Positions 8,787 to 16,576 of a stretch of 64,000 bases of DNA are shown here, piece after piece; within the stretch, counting starts at the first letter, position 1; every line of letters starts with the position of its first letter. The notes beneath the pieces are model-generated. The model had not been told where the DNA came from, did not search any database, and saw nothing but the letters and a program-made list of their open reading frames with translations. The DNA is from UBA1764 sp045616685 (GTDB lineage: Bacteria > Bacillota > Clostridia > Peptostreptococcales > Anaerovoracaceae), in contig JAZLHF010000003.1 in NCBI GenBank assembly GCA_045616685.1, forward strand, positions 3,858-67,857. The letters run 5' to 3'. A program made the position numbers and the translations under genes.

Positions 8787-9314
8787 TTACTTCCTTGGTT
8801 CGTTATATCCACCAGCATATGCTTTAGTATCGCGTATGATAATGAATGCATTTGGATCGAGCTCCTTGATTTTAGCCTTAAACTTTTCCACTTTCTTTTT
8901 ATCAACATCACAAATAATCATGTACTTTGGATCGCCAAATTCTGATTCATTGACATTGATAACAGTCAATGGATATCCTTTTTCTCTCATTCTATGTGGT
9001 ATTACATCTGATCTATTTGATGTGATAACTTCGACAGTAACATGTCCAGGGACAAGTGCTTTGGCCAACTTACCACCTACAAACGTTCCGCAAGCATATC
9101 CCAAAGCATAGGCTAGGGCCAGATATGCAATTGGATAATCAGAGTTTAGAGCGTCGCGGACTACTAAAAACCAGATAAATACTTCTACAAAACCTACACA
9201 AGCGGCTAAGCCAGATTTTTCCTTTACAGTTAGAACTGTTTTCACAGTTCCTAAAGATACATCAGCTATTCTTCCAAAGAATAGTATTAAACAACTAGTT
9301 ATTAATCCTTCCAT
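8787..9314 (-). CDS. UPF0316 / DUF5698-DUF2179 membrane protein (YebE-like)
   Basis: A 175-residue protein with three hydrophobic helices in the first ~85 residues (LILFFGRIADVSLGTVKTV, then FIWFLVVRDAL, then LAYALGYACGTFVGGKL). A soluble C-terminal domain follows, with the DUF2179-like pattern DPKYMIICDVDKKK...DPNAFIIIRD. Members are conserved in Firmicutes and the biochemical role is not established. The DUF2179 part is also found at the C terminus of YitT-type membrane proteins, where it is thought to bind a ligand. The gene stands alone on the minus strand. GGAGGTAC lies just before the start codon. Confidence 0.85.
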   Translation of the reverse strand: MEGLITSCLILFFGRIADVSLGTVKTVLTVKEKSGLAACVGFVEVFIWFLVVRDALNSDYPIAYLALAYALGYACGTFVGGKLAKALVPGHVTVEVITSNRSDVIPHRMREKGYPLTVINVNESEFGDPKYMIICDVDKKKVEKFKAKIKELDPNAFIIIRDTKAYAGGYNEPRK

Positions 9315-9509
9315 TTTGTACCTCCGTATCTACATGGAACAAATATTATACCACAAAACAACTATTGTACAAGTAAAACCCAATTACCATCCTGACTTTT
9401 CGTTTCTTTGATAGAGAATATAAAACGCAATGCGGGCCGGATAATAGTTCGTAAAACGCAAGCCAAATTGTAAGCCATTATATATAAGCCTAAAGTGACT
9501 AAAAGTAGG

Positions 9510-9535
9510 CTTTTGTAGTATACTATTTTTATAAA
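9510..9535 (+). promoter_or_regulatory. Promoter module of the HD-hydrolase gene (copy B)
   Basis: TATACT (9519-9524) serves as -10, with GTGACT (9495-9500) as a possible -35, 18 bases upstream. The segment is nearly identical to 8636-8661. Confidence 0.55.
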
Positions 9536-9547
9536 TTATTGCATTTA

Positions 9548-9570
9548 AAGACTTATGGAGGGTTATAAAG
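9548..9570 (+). repeat. Dispersed 23-base module, copy D, carrying the ribosome site
   Basis: 20 of 23 bases match the module at 8612-8634. In this copy the changes create GGAGGG (9557-9562), which is the ribosome site for the ATG at 9573. Confidence 0.65.
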
Positions 9571-9572
9571 AA

Positions 9573-10235
9573 ATGTGCGAAAATCGGACAGAGCGCCCGA
9601 CAATGAAGCCAGAGGCAGTACAAGCAAAGGCTACTCCGGAAAAGAAGGGCGCATCACTTACATCCCCGCTTACAAGGGACGAAGCTTTAGAGCTTTTTAA
9701 AAAATATAATAAAGATCCGTTCCATATTCGTCACGCACTTACAGTTGAAGGCGTTATGAGATGGTATGCTAAAAATCTTGGCTACGCAGATGCAGAAGAA
9801 TTCTGGGGGCAGGTAGGACTTCTCCACGATATCGACTTTGAAAACTGGCCAGAAGAACATTGCAAGAAGGCACCTGCACTTCTTAAAGAAGGCGGCGTTT
9901 CCGAAGAAATGATTCATGCAGTTTGCGCGCACGGCTTTGGCCTTTGCAGCGATGTAGAGCCAACTCTTGAAATGGAAAAAGTTTTATTTGCAGTAGATGA
10001 ACTCACAGGGCTTATTTGGTCTTATGCTCTAATGCGTCCAGAAAAATCTTGCGAAGGAATGGAGTTAAAATCACTTAAAAAGAAGTTCAAAGACAAGAAG
10101 TTCGCAGCAGGTTGCAGCCGTGATGTCATCACAGATGGCGCAGCAAAACTTGGTTGGGAACTTGATCAACTTCTTGAAAAAACAATCAGCGCAATGCAGT
10201 TTTGCGAAAAGACGGTAGAAGAAGCTTGTAGATAA
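9573..10235 (+). CDS. HD-domain phosphohydrolase-like protein
   Basis: A 220-residue cytoplasmic protein with the HD signature in order: His54 in HIRHAL, His85-Asp86 in LLHDID, His120 in CAHGFG and Asp142 in AVDELTGL. These are the metal-ligand positions of HD phosphohydrolases, which hydrolyse nucleotides or other phosphoesters; the substrate is not evident. The frame extends up to an ATG at 9555, but GGAGGG at 9557-9562 lies 10 bases before the ATG at 9573, so I choose the latter. The first ~30 residues look disordered. It is probably monocistronic. Confidence 0.82.
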   Translation: MCENRTERPTMKPEAVQAKATPEKKGASLTSPLTRDEALELFKKYNKDPFHIRHALTVEGVMRWYAKNLGYADAEEFWGQVGLLHDIDFENWPEEHCKKAPALLKEGGVSEEMIHAVCAHGFGLCSDVEPTLEMEKVLFAVDELTGLIWSYALMRPEKSCEGMELKSLKKKFKDKKFAAGCSRDVITDGAAKLGWELDQLLEKTISAMQFCEKTVEEACR

Positions 10236-10321
10236 ACTTGTAGAACTGATTGTTGATTCTATGTTTGTGATTTATCATTAGTTGGTTGTGGAACAAAACC
10301 TATATTTAAAGAGGGAGAATA

Positions 10322-11452
10322 ATGGGAAAATATAAAAACATCCTTGTAATACTAATATTGTGTACTCTTTTGCTTTGCATGCTTTCCGCATGCGCAAAAA
10401 GTGAAGAATCTCTATATGAATACAAGGGATCTATTGCACCATATTTGCATGAAATAGCATATAAAGACTATATTTTTGATAGCGAAGGAAAGACCTATAA
10501 GATTGATAGTCTGCCTGCTTGCTCTGTCGTTCGCAATGGCAATTACGTAGGCCGAAATTTCGATTATTTTTATGATGAAGTTCCTAGCATTGTTGTTCAT
10601 ATGGAAGCTACCACAGGACGTTATGCATCCATAGGGCTGTCATGTCCAAGCAATATTTGCGAAAAAGATTTATTAAGTGGAAATGTTAGCGAAGAAGATT
10701 TTTTGCTTATTCCAAACATGATGACAGAGGGTATAAATGAAAAAGGTGTTTTTGTATGCTTTAATGTTGTGTCAGACGAAGGCGTTATCATGACGGAAAC
10801 AAATCCCGGCAAAGAGGATTTGTGCATATGGTTTGTTGTTCGCGAAATATTAAACAAGGCTGCATCTGCAGATGAGGCAATTGAAATATTAAATGATCGA
10901 AATGTTTATGGCAGATTTTACGAATATGAAAACTTCCATTATTTCATTGCAGACAAAGAGAAAACATATATTGTCGAATTTATAGACGGGAAAGTGATAG
11001 CTCAGGAAAAAACAGGCAGTAATCAGATAATGACCAATTTCTATTGCAACTTGCCTGAAATCAATGAACACGCAGAAGGAGTAGAGCGTTATCAAATTTT
11101 AAAATCTAATTATGCAAACTCATCGACTTTTACGGGAATGCAAGATTTGATGAAAGAAGTGAAGTTTTCTGAGGCATATAACCCTGATGCCGATCCGTTA
11201 AGATTAAGTGATATCGGACTTTATACTCAATCTCAAATTCAAAATGAGGATATCACAGAAGAAGCTTTGGGATATATCAAAGAATTCCATGATGAATTTG
11301 AGAATATGTATGCAAATAATTTGCGTCCGGAGCCAGCAATTGACGGATGGTGGATCACAGTAACTAGCAGTATTTTTGATCTTCAAAATCGCAGTTTTTC
11401 AATTTTTGTTCAAGAAGACTTTGAACATGAGTATACTTTTTCTTTGAATTAA
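10322..11452 (+). CDS. Lipoprotein, choloylglycine-hydrolase/C45-like Ntn hydrolase
   Basis: A 376-residue protein. It has a lipoprotein signal with lipobox LSAC (Cys24), then a domain beginning around Cys67 (ACSVV) followed ten residues later by GRNFD (77-81). A cysteine followed by a G-R-N-x-D motif is the hallmark of choloylglycine hydrolase, penicillin V acylase and C45 acyltransferases, in which Cys becomes the N-terminal nucleophile after self-cleavage. Here ~66 residues would have to be removed, including the lipid anchor. The later Asn/Gly-rich strands (MMTEGINEKGVFVCFN) fit the fold. The substrate is unknown; linear amides such as N-acyl amino acids or bile conjugates are the family's range. 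A similar but more distant lipoprotein lies at 23315-24841. Confidence 0.75.
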   Translation: MGKYKNILVILILCTLLLCMLSACAKSEESLYEYKGSIAPYLHEIAYKDYIFDSEGKTYKIDSLPACSVVRNGNYVGRNFDYFYDEVPSIVVHMEATTGRYASIGLSCPSNICEKDLLSGNVSEEDFLLIPNMMTEGINEKGVFVCFNVVSDEGVIMTETNPGKEDLCIWFVVREILNKAASADEAIEILNDRNVYGRFYEYENFHYFIADKEKTYIVEFIDGKVIAQEKTGSNQIMTNFYCNLPEINEHAEGVERYQILKSNYANSSTFTGMQDLMKEVKFSEAYNPDADPLRLSDIGLYTQSQIQNEDITEEALGYIKEFHDEFENMYANNLRPEPAIDGWWITVTSSIFDLQNRSFSIFVQEDFEHEYTFSLN

Positions 11453-11498
11453 TGACTAAGTTGTGTCTAAAAGAGGTCTTTGGTCAGTCATTATGCAA

Positions 11499-11521
11499 AA
11501 GACTTGTGTAGAGTTATAAAG
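11499..11521 (+). repeat. Dispersed 23-base module, copy C, upstream of the DUF3592 gene
   Basis: 21 of 23 bases are identical to 8612-8634. Immediately downstream is TATTAT (11529-11534), a -10-like hexamer about 20 bases before the coding region, so the module probably belongs to a promoter. Confidence 0.65.
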
Positions 11522-11555
11522 GCGTCTGTATTATAATAGATTAGTAAGGTGTTTT

Positions 11556-12026
11556 ATGAAAGCGAAATATGTCAACAAAATAAAATCCATCAATACTGTC
11601 ATTGTATTTTCAATTGTGTTGCTCTTTGGCATCATATTTTTAACATTTGCTGTTAAGCTTACGCAGCAGACAATCCCGGAAAACTATATTGAGGTTGAGG
11701 CGAAGATTATGCGAATCGAAGAAACTCTTTCGCCAATGTATGTTGATTCAGGCGGTACTCCTGATGCGAGCGACTATGAACACCATGTGTTTGTCAAGTA
11801 TAGCTACTACGGAAAAAACTACAGTGATCTGGAATACGGAAACTACAGTTCATCGATGCAGGAGGGGGACACAGTTCTCCTTTATATCGACCCTGATAAT
11901 CCCGCCGAGTTTATTAGCGATCCGTCGGGTAATATTATGTTTATAATTATTGGCATCGTCGTCATTCTAATCGGCGCCGGGGGCCTCGGTTACCTTATTT
12001 ATAAAAAGAATAGGAGAGAAAAATAA
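11556..12026 (+). CDS. DUF3592 membrane protein
   Basis: A 156-residue protein with one hydrophobic helix near residues 13-33, an extracytoplasmic beta domain and a second helix near 129-148. The middle has the DUF3592 pattern: EVEAKIMRIEE, then VFVKYSYYGKNYSD, then GDTVLLYIDPDNPAEF. Function is unknown. The stop codon overlaps the next ATG by one base (TAATG), indicating translational coupling. Codon use is more GC-rich than in the neighbours. Confidence 0.8.
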   Translation: MKAKYVNKIKSINTVIVFSIVLLFGIIFLTFAVKLTQQTIPENYIEVEAKIMRIEETLSPMYVDSGGTPDASDYEHHVFVKYSYYGKNYSDLEYGNYSSSMQEGDTVLLYIDPDNPAEFISDPSGNIMFIIIGIVVILIGAGGLGYLIYKKNRREK

Positions 12027-12547
12027 TGGCTACTTATCACGCATTTCATTACGGCAAGAAGAACCAAAGTTTTAAACTGGAGAACGAGAACAACCAATCT
12101 CTTTATGAGGCAAACCTTGTGAACTTTAAGCTTCTCGGAGCAAGTGACTATGATTTTGTCAACAAGCTTACATCCGAAACAGTTTCTCACAAGGTTGGCA
12201 AGACTGTTAGCGTTGAAAAGGCGAAAGTCGGTATAAGCATGACAACCGCCTCTTATTTCAATCTGGATGGCAAAAACTGCTTTGAAATTTTAGAAGAGAT
12301 GGGTTATAACTTCAAGATTCATCTAAAGCTCGATATTCTTCATCCAGAGTTTGCCCTTTTGGATAAAAACGGGTCGCAGGTTGCTGTTTACAAGATGAAT
12401 GTCGCAGGCCCTAAGGAAGAGAATGTGACAGCTATCGGCAACAAACAGAGTAACATCGTTATAACCACCGAGAGTGGCGATATGGATGCAATCTTTCTTG
12501 GCGCCTTCATTATGAGCAGAGTGAATTTTTCGCTCTATCTTGTGTAA
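12026..12547 (+). CDS. LURP-one/tubby-like fold protein (probable)
   Basis: A 173-residue soluble, beta-rich protein. The succession of short strands and the phrase FALLDKNGSQVAVYKM...ITTESGDMDAIFLGAFIMSRVNF resembles LURP-one-related/YxjI proteins with a tubby-like barrel, but I cannot confirm this without a profile search. It is translationally coupled to the DUF3592 membrane protein, so the two products probably work together at the membrane. Confidence 0.6.
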   Translation: MATYHAFHYGKKNQSFKLENENNQSLYEANLVNFKLLGASDYDFVNKLTSETVSHKVGKTVSVEKAKVGISMTTASYFNLDGKNCFEILEEMGYNFKIHLKLDILHPEFALLDKNGSQVAVYKMNVAGPKEENVTAIGNKQSNIVITTESGDMDAIFLGAFIMSRVNFSLYLV

Positions 12548-12602
12548 CAAAATTTACAAAATACTGCACAGGCCGTAGGCTAAAATATTTTTAGGAGGAC
12601 TT

Positions 12603-13547
12603 ATGAAAGTCGCTATTTTGGAATCCCTTGGAATTTCCAAGGAGGAACTTAAATCGCTTGAAGCTCCATTTGAAGCACAAGGCGTTAAATTTGCTGAATT
12701 TGATAAGACGTTAGATAAAGAAACTTTAATTGCAGAAGCAAAAGATGCTGATGCAATGATTATTGCAAACATGCCGATGCCGAGAGATGTAATCGATGCA
12801 TGTGAAAACCTTAAGTTCATTGATGTTGCATTTACCGGAGTTGACCATGTTGGCCTTGATGTTGCAAAAGAAAAAGGGATTAAGGTTAGTAATGCTTCTG
12901 GTTATTCTAACGAAGCTGTTTCAGAACTCGTATTTGGGATGGTTCTTTCAATTGCGAGAAACTTGCGCGAAGTTGAAGCAAGATGTCGTGACCATAAGGA
13001 TAAGACAGGTCTTGTTGGCTGGGAAATTAAAGGCAAGACAGTTGGTATTATTGGCCTTGGAAAGATTGGTACACGTACAGCTGAATTATTCCATGCGTTT
13101 GGGGCAAACGTAATAGCGCATAGTCGCACAGTACACTCTGACGCTCCAAACTATGTAGAGCAGGTTGGACTTGATGAACTTCTTGCTCAATCAGATATCG
13201 TAGTGCTTCATTGTCCGCAAAATCCATCAACAATAGGTATGATTAATAAGGATAAACTTGCCCTTATGAAGAAGAGCGCAATCCTTATCAATGTTGCTCG
13301 TGGTCCAGTTGTTGTATCTCAGGATCTTGCAGATGCGCTTAATAATGGAGTTATTGCAGCAGCAGGCATTGATGTATTTGACACAGAGCCACCTCTTGGT
13401 GATGATGTCCTTCTTACAGCAAAGAATACACTTCTTACACCTCATGTAGCATTTGCTACAAAGGAATCTATGACATTAAGAGCTGAGATAGTATTCGACA
13501 ATCTTAAGTCATGGATGGAAGGCAACCAGAAGAATATTATTTTATAA
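12603..13547 (+). CDS. D-isomer-specific 2-hydroxyacid dehydrogenase
   Basis: A 314-residue NAD-dependent oxidoreductase. The N-terminal substrate-binding domain leads into a Rossmann domain with GIIGLGKIG, followed by the family signature INVARGPVV (catalytic Arg), FDTEPP (catalytic Glu) and LLTPHVAFAT (catalytic His). Such enzymes reduce 2-oxoacids to D-2-hydroxyacids or act on glycerate or phosphoglycerate. The exact substrate cannot be read from sequence and there is no serine-pathway neighbour. AGGAGG precedes the ATG at good spacing. Confidence 0.9.
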   Translation: MKVAILESLGISKEELKSLEAPFEAQGVKFAEFDKTLDKETLIAEAKDADAMIIANMPMPRDVIDACENLKFIDVAFTGVDHVGLDVAKEKGIKVSNASGYSNEAVSELVFGMVLSIARNLREVEARCRDHKDKTGLVGWEIKGKTVGIIGLGKIGTRTAELFHAFGANVIAHSRTVHSDAPNYVEQVGLDELLAQSDIVVLHCPQNPSTIGMINKDKLALMKKSAILINVARGPVVVSQDLADALNNGVIAAAGIDVFDTEPPLGDDVLLTAKNTLLTPHVAFATKESMTLRAEIVFDNLKSWMEGNQKNIIL

Positions 13548-13561
13548 TAGGTGGTGAAAAA

Positions 13562-13999
13562 ATGAAGTTTGAAGATTTGCAGAAAGCAATGATTGATGCT
13601 ATGAAGGCGCACGAATCAGATAGAAAAGAAACCATTTCTCTTTTAGTTGCTGCCGTTAAAAAAGCTGCAATTGACTCTGGCAATAGAGACGATATTTCTG
13701 AAGAAATGGTTAATAGTACAATCCTTAAGGAGCTCAAATCTGTTAAAGAGCAGATTGATACATGCCCTGAATCAAGGCAGGATTTGCTTGAAAAATATAG
13801 GGCTAACCTGAAAATTGTTGAGGAGTTCGCTCCGAAGCTTCTCTCTAGCGACGAAGTTGAAAAGATTCTTACCGAAAAATTCTCTGATGTCCTTGCAACA
13901 AAGAATAAGGGTCTAATTATGAAGGCTGTAATGTCTGAGCTTAAAGGCAAGGCAGATGGCAAAGTTATAAACGAAATCGTTGCGAAGCTGACAAAATAA
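13562..13999 (+). CDS. GatB/YqeY-domain protein
   Basis: A 145-residue helical protein matching the YqeY family, which shares the tail domain of the GatB/GatE amidotransferase subunits and is thought to bind tRNA. Visible markers are KAMIDAMKAHESDRKETISLLVAAVKK and the C-terminal KGLIMKAVMSELKGKADGKVIN. The frame is open from 13511 inside the preceding gene, but GGTGGTG lies 8 bases before the ATG at 13562, which is the likely start. A terminator follows. Confidence 0.88.
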   Translation: MKFEDLQKAMIDAMKAHESDRKETISLLVAAVKKAAIDSGNRDDISEEMVNSTILKELKSVKEQIDTCPESRQDLLEKYRANLKIVEEFAPKLLSSDEVEKILTEKFSDVLATKNKGLIMKAVMSELKGKADGKVINEIVAKLTK

Positions 14000-14013
14000 A
14001 GAAACAATCAAAA

Positions 14014-14038
14014 AGAGGCGGGAAAACCGCCTCTTTTT
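14014..14038 (+). terminator. Strong intrinsic terminator
   Basis: AGAGGCGG (14014-14021) pairs perfectly with 14027-14034, followed by TTTT. Confidence 0.9.
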
Positions 14039-14223
14039 CGTATATAAAGCGTAAAAAGTACATGAATTCGTGGTAAAATAACTGTGTATGCAATAATAGT
14101 GGTGTAGAGTAAATTTTTCTCTAAACCCGTTTTTAACAGATCTGTGGCGATCTGGGTCTTGACGTGTTTACAACAAATAATAAGCATATAATTTTAAATA
14201 TTAATTTTTAGGAGAAATTTACG

Positions 14224-15669
14224 ATGTTAGATAGAAAGGCTTTTGATGAGGAAATGCGTGAAGCGCGCAAAAATCAGCTCAGAGAAATTGAAAACAGCCT
14301 TAATCAGTTTTCAGAATGGACTGATGGAATTAGAGAGTTCCCTCCATATACACAAATCAAAGATGAAGATATTAATGAATTAAATTCAATTTCAATTCAG
14401 ACTAAGGGAAGAGATCCAAGAGATATTGCAACAGAATTGCAGAAGCTTGTATTCAATCCATCTATTGGTCTTAACAATCCAAGATGTTTCGCATTCGTAA
14501 CAACTGCAGTTTCCCCATATTCAGTTGCCGGAGCTTTTCTTACTGATATTTTTAATCCAAACTTAGCTGGCTATCAGTTATGCCCAGGCGGGAAAATAAT
14601 TGAAGAAAAACTCATTCAATGGATGGGTTCTCTTGCAGGTTTTGATGATAATTGTGGCGGCTTATTTACATCAGGTGGCTCAATATCAAGTCTTACCGGC
14701 ATGATTGCAGCTAGGCTTAATGTTCTTAAGGAAGACGAACTTCCAATCGCAGTTGCATATACATCAGACCAGGCACACAGCTCAATTCGTAAGGGCATGA
14801 AACTTCTCGGTCTTCGCAAAGATCAAATTAAGATTATCCCATCTGATGACTCTTTCAAAATCAAGATTGATTTACTTGAACAGGAAATAGAATCAGATGT
14901 TAAGGCTGGCAAGAAGCCATTCCTCATTGTAGGCAACCTTGGCTCGACTAATACAGGGTCTATTGACCCTCTGCCAGAACTTGCAGCTATAAAAGAAAAA
15001 TACGGTATGTGGCTTCATGTAGATGGTGCTTACGGTGGATCAATCCTGTTGTCAGACATTTATAGAAATCTTGCAAAGGGATTGGGTCGTGCAGATTCAT
15101 TCACCTGGGATCTTCATAAGTGGGCACTTCAGACTTATAGCTGCAGCGCATTAATAGCAAAGGATAAGAAGAAGCTTATCAATGCGTATGCAGAGCACCC
15201 AGAATACTTGGCTGACATTATTGATAGCGAACATACTGATGGTTGGGACCTTGGTATCGAAATGAGCCGTCCTGCAAGGGCAATTAAGTTCTGGTACACG
15301 GTTCAGGCTATGGGAACTGATAAGATTGCCGACATCATTGACTACGCTTTCTATAACAGCCATGTTGCAGAAAAGAAATTTAAAGAGATGGAGGGTTGGG
15401 AAATATGTTCCGCTCCAATGTGCGGGGCAATTAACTTTAGATATGCACCTAAAGATGTCGATCCTTCAAAATATGATGAGCTTAATAACGAAATCTCTGA
15501 AGAATTAATCAAGAGCCAATTCGCATACATCGTTACGACAGTAATCAAAAATCAACGAGTACTCCGTATGTGTATGATTAATGGGAATACAACAACAGAG
15601 GATGTTACCGATACGATTGAAAAGTTGAACGAAATTGCACTTGAACTTAAACTAAAATATTCCCGATAA
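14224..15669 (+). CDS. Group II PLP-dependent amino-acid decarboxylase
   Basis: A 481-residue fold-type I PLP enzyme of the aromatic-amino-acid/glutamate decarboxylase group. The PLP lysine is Lys299 in TWDLHKW. Asp268 in HVDGAYGG pairs with the pyridine nitrogen, and His185 in SDQAHSS stacks on the ring. Length and motif order match the group. The substrate (tyrosine, tryptophan, phenylalanine or another amino acid) cannot be fixed from sequence. No amino-acid/amine antiporter sits next to it, but a tyrosine-controlled ABC importer lies 12 kb away. The 180-base leader holds AT-rich sequence and small hairpins without a recognisable riboswitch. AGGAG precedes the ATG. Confidence 0.88.
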   Translation: MLDRKAFDEEMREARKNQLREIENSLNQFSEWTDGIREFPPYTQIKDEDINELNSISIQTKGRDPRDIATELQKLVFNPSIGLNNPRCFAFVTTAVSPYSVAGAFLTDIFNPNLAGYQLCPGGKIIEEKLIQWMGSLAGFDDNCGGLFTSGGSISSLTGMIAARLNVLKEDELPIAVAYTSDQAHSSIRKGMKLLGLRKDQIKIIPSDDSFKIKIDLLEQEIESDVKAGKKPFLIVGNLGSTNTGSIDPLPELAAIKEKYGMWLHVDGAYGGSILLSDIYRNLAKGLGRADSFTWDLHKWALQTYSCSALIAKDKKKLINAYAEHPEYLADIIDSEHTDGWDLGIEMSRPARAIKFWYTVQAMGTDKIADIIDYAFYNSHVAEKKFKEMEGWEICSAPMCGAINFRYAPKDVDPSKYDELNNEISEELIKSQFAYIVTTVIKNQRVLRMCMINGNTTTEDVTDTIEKLNEIALELKLKYSR

Positions 15670-15779
15670 GTGTGTTTGCATTAGAGCGCTCATCAATTGA
15701 ATCAACAGTATTAAAGCTTGCAAATAATAATTCAAGTAAAGCATTGCAATTAGACAGAAGGACTTAAGAAATTTACCAT

Positions 15780-16247
15780 ATGCAATATTTAATCATAGCT
15801 TTAGTGGCTATTATTCTGCTTGTTATTTTCCTTAAGAAGAAGCCATATAAAGACGAAAACAGAATACGTAACGAAGAGATGATTGAGGCTCTCAATGCTA
15901 ATATTGCTCAATTTACAGACAAGACTTTAGAAGATAGCATCATATTGGACTACATTCCATCAGCTCTTGCTGAAATTAGACTTAGCGATGTTGATAAGAG
16001 AAGAATAGCCCTAGCTCTTAAAGGAAAGGTCCTTTCTAGCGATGCCTCATATATTGGAAGTTCGTATAGGCTTAAACATTCTAAAGATCAATACAAATGC
16101 CTTAGATGGGTAGAGCAGACTCTTAATGAACACGGCGTTCACGGAGAGTATAGGATTAGTGACAGTGTTAATGCCAATGATATTGGCGTTGCTTTAGATA
16201 CTGAAGTTCTTAAAGGACTTCATACATTGCATTGGTATTTTGATTAA
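15780..16247 (+). CDS. Membrane-anchored protein of unknown function
   Basis: A 155-residue protein with an N-terminal hydrophobic helix (2-18) followed by a KKKPYK stop-transfer and a soluble helical domain ending in LHWYFD. No family is recognised. It lies 12 bases before the Cys-rich gene at 16260, so the two are probably co-transcribed with the downstream envelope genes. Confidence 0.65.
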   Translation: MQYLIIALVAIILLVIFLKKKPYKDENRIRNEEMIEALNANIAQFTDKTLEDSIILDYIPSALAEIRLSDVDKRRIALALKGKVLSSDASYIGSSYRLKHSKDQYKCLRWVEQTLNEHGVHGEYRISDSVNANDIGVALDTEVLKGLHTLHWYFD

Positions 16248-16259
16248 AGAGGAATCAAA

Positions 16260-16574
16260 ATGAGTGAAGTTAAAGTTGATCACAATGAAAAGATGCTATA
16301 TCAGCACTTGCAAGGTGTTGATGGAAAGATGACTTCGGAAGAACAGTATGCCATCAAAATGGAAGCACTTCAAGAGATTAAAGATAGTGGAATCGATTAC
16401 TGCTCGTGCCCAGAAAGCTGCCCGCACCATGGCAAGTGTTGGGAATGCGTATTAATTCATCGTGGGCACAGAGACCATCTTCCATATTGTTTCTGGGATA
16501 TGGTCAATGAAAAACTTTACGATGCACAGAAACTGACAGAAGGTTCGTTAAAAAATTATAAAGAAGAAAAATAG
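16260..16574 (+). CDS. Small Cys-rich protein (DUF6485-like)
   Basis: A 104-residue protein whose centre holds a dense metal-ligand-like cluster, CSCPESCPHHGKCWECVLIH, followed by PYCFWD. The spacing resembles small CPHHGxCxxCvxyHr proteins common in gut Clostridia (DUF6485-like, by memory), which may bind zinc or an iron-sulphur cluster. Two bases separate its stop from the next ATG, so it belongs to the same operon as the LTA-synthase-like gene. Confidence 0.6.
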   Translation: MSEVKVDHNEKMLYQHLQGVDGKMTSEEQYAIKMEALQEIKDSGIDYCSCPESCPHHGKCWECVLIHRGHRDHLPYCFWDMVNEKLYDAQKLTEGSLKNYKEEK

Positions 16575-16576
16575 AA

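Noticed and set aside
13511..13561. Longer N terminus for the GatB/YqeY protein
   Set aside because: The added 17 codons lie inside the previous gene, and the ribosome site favours 13562.
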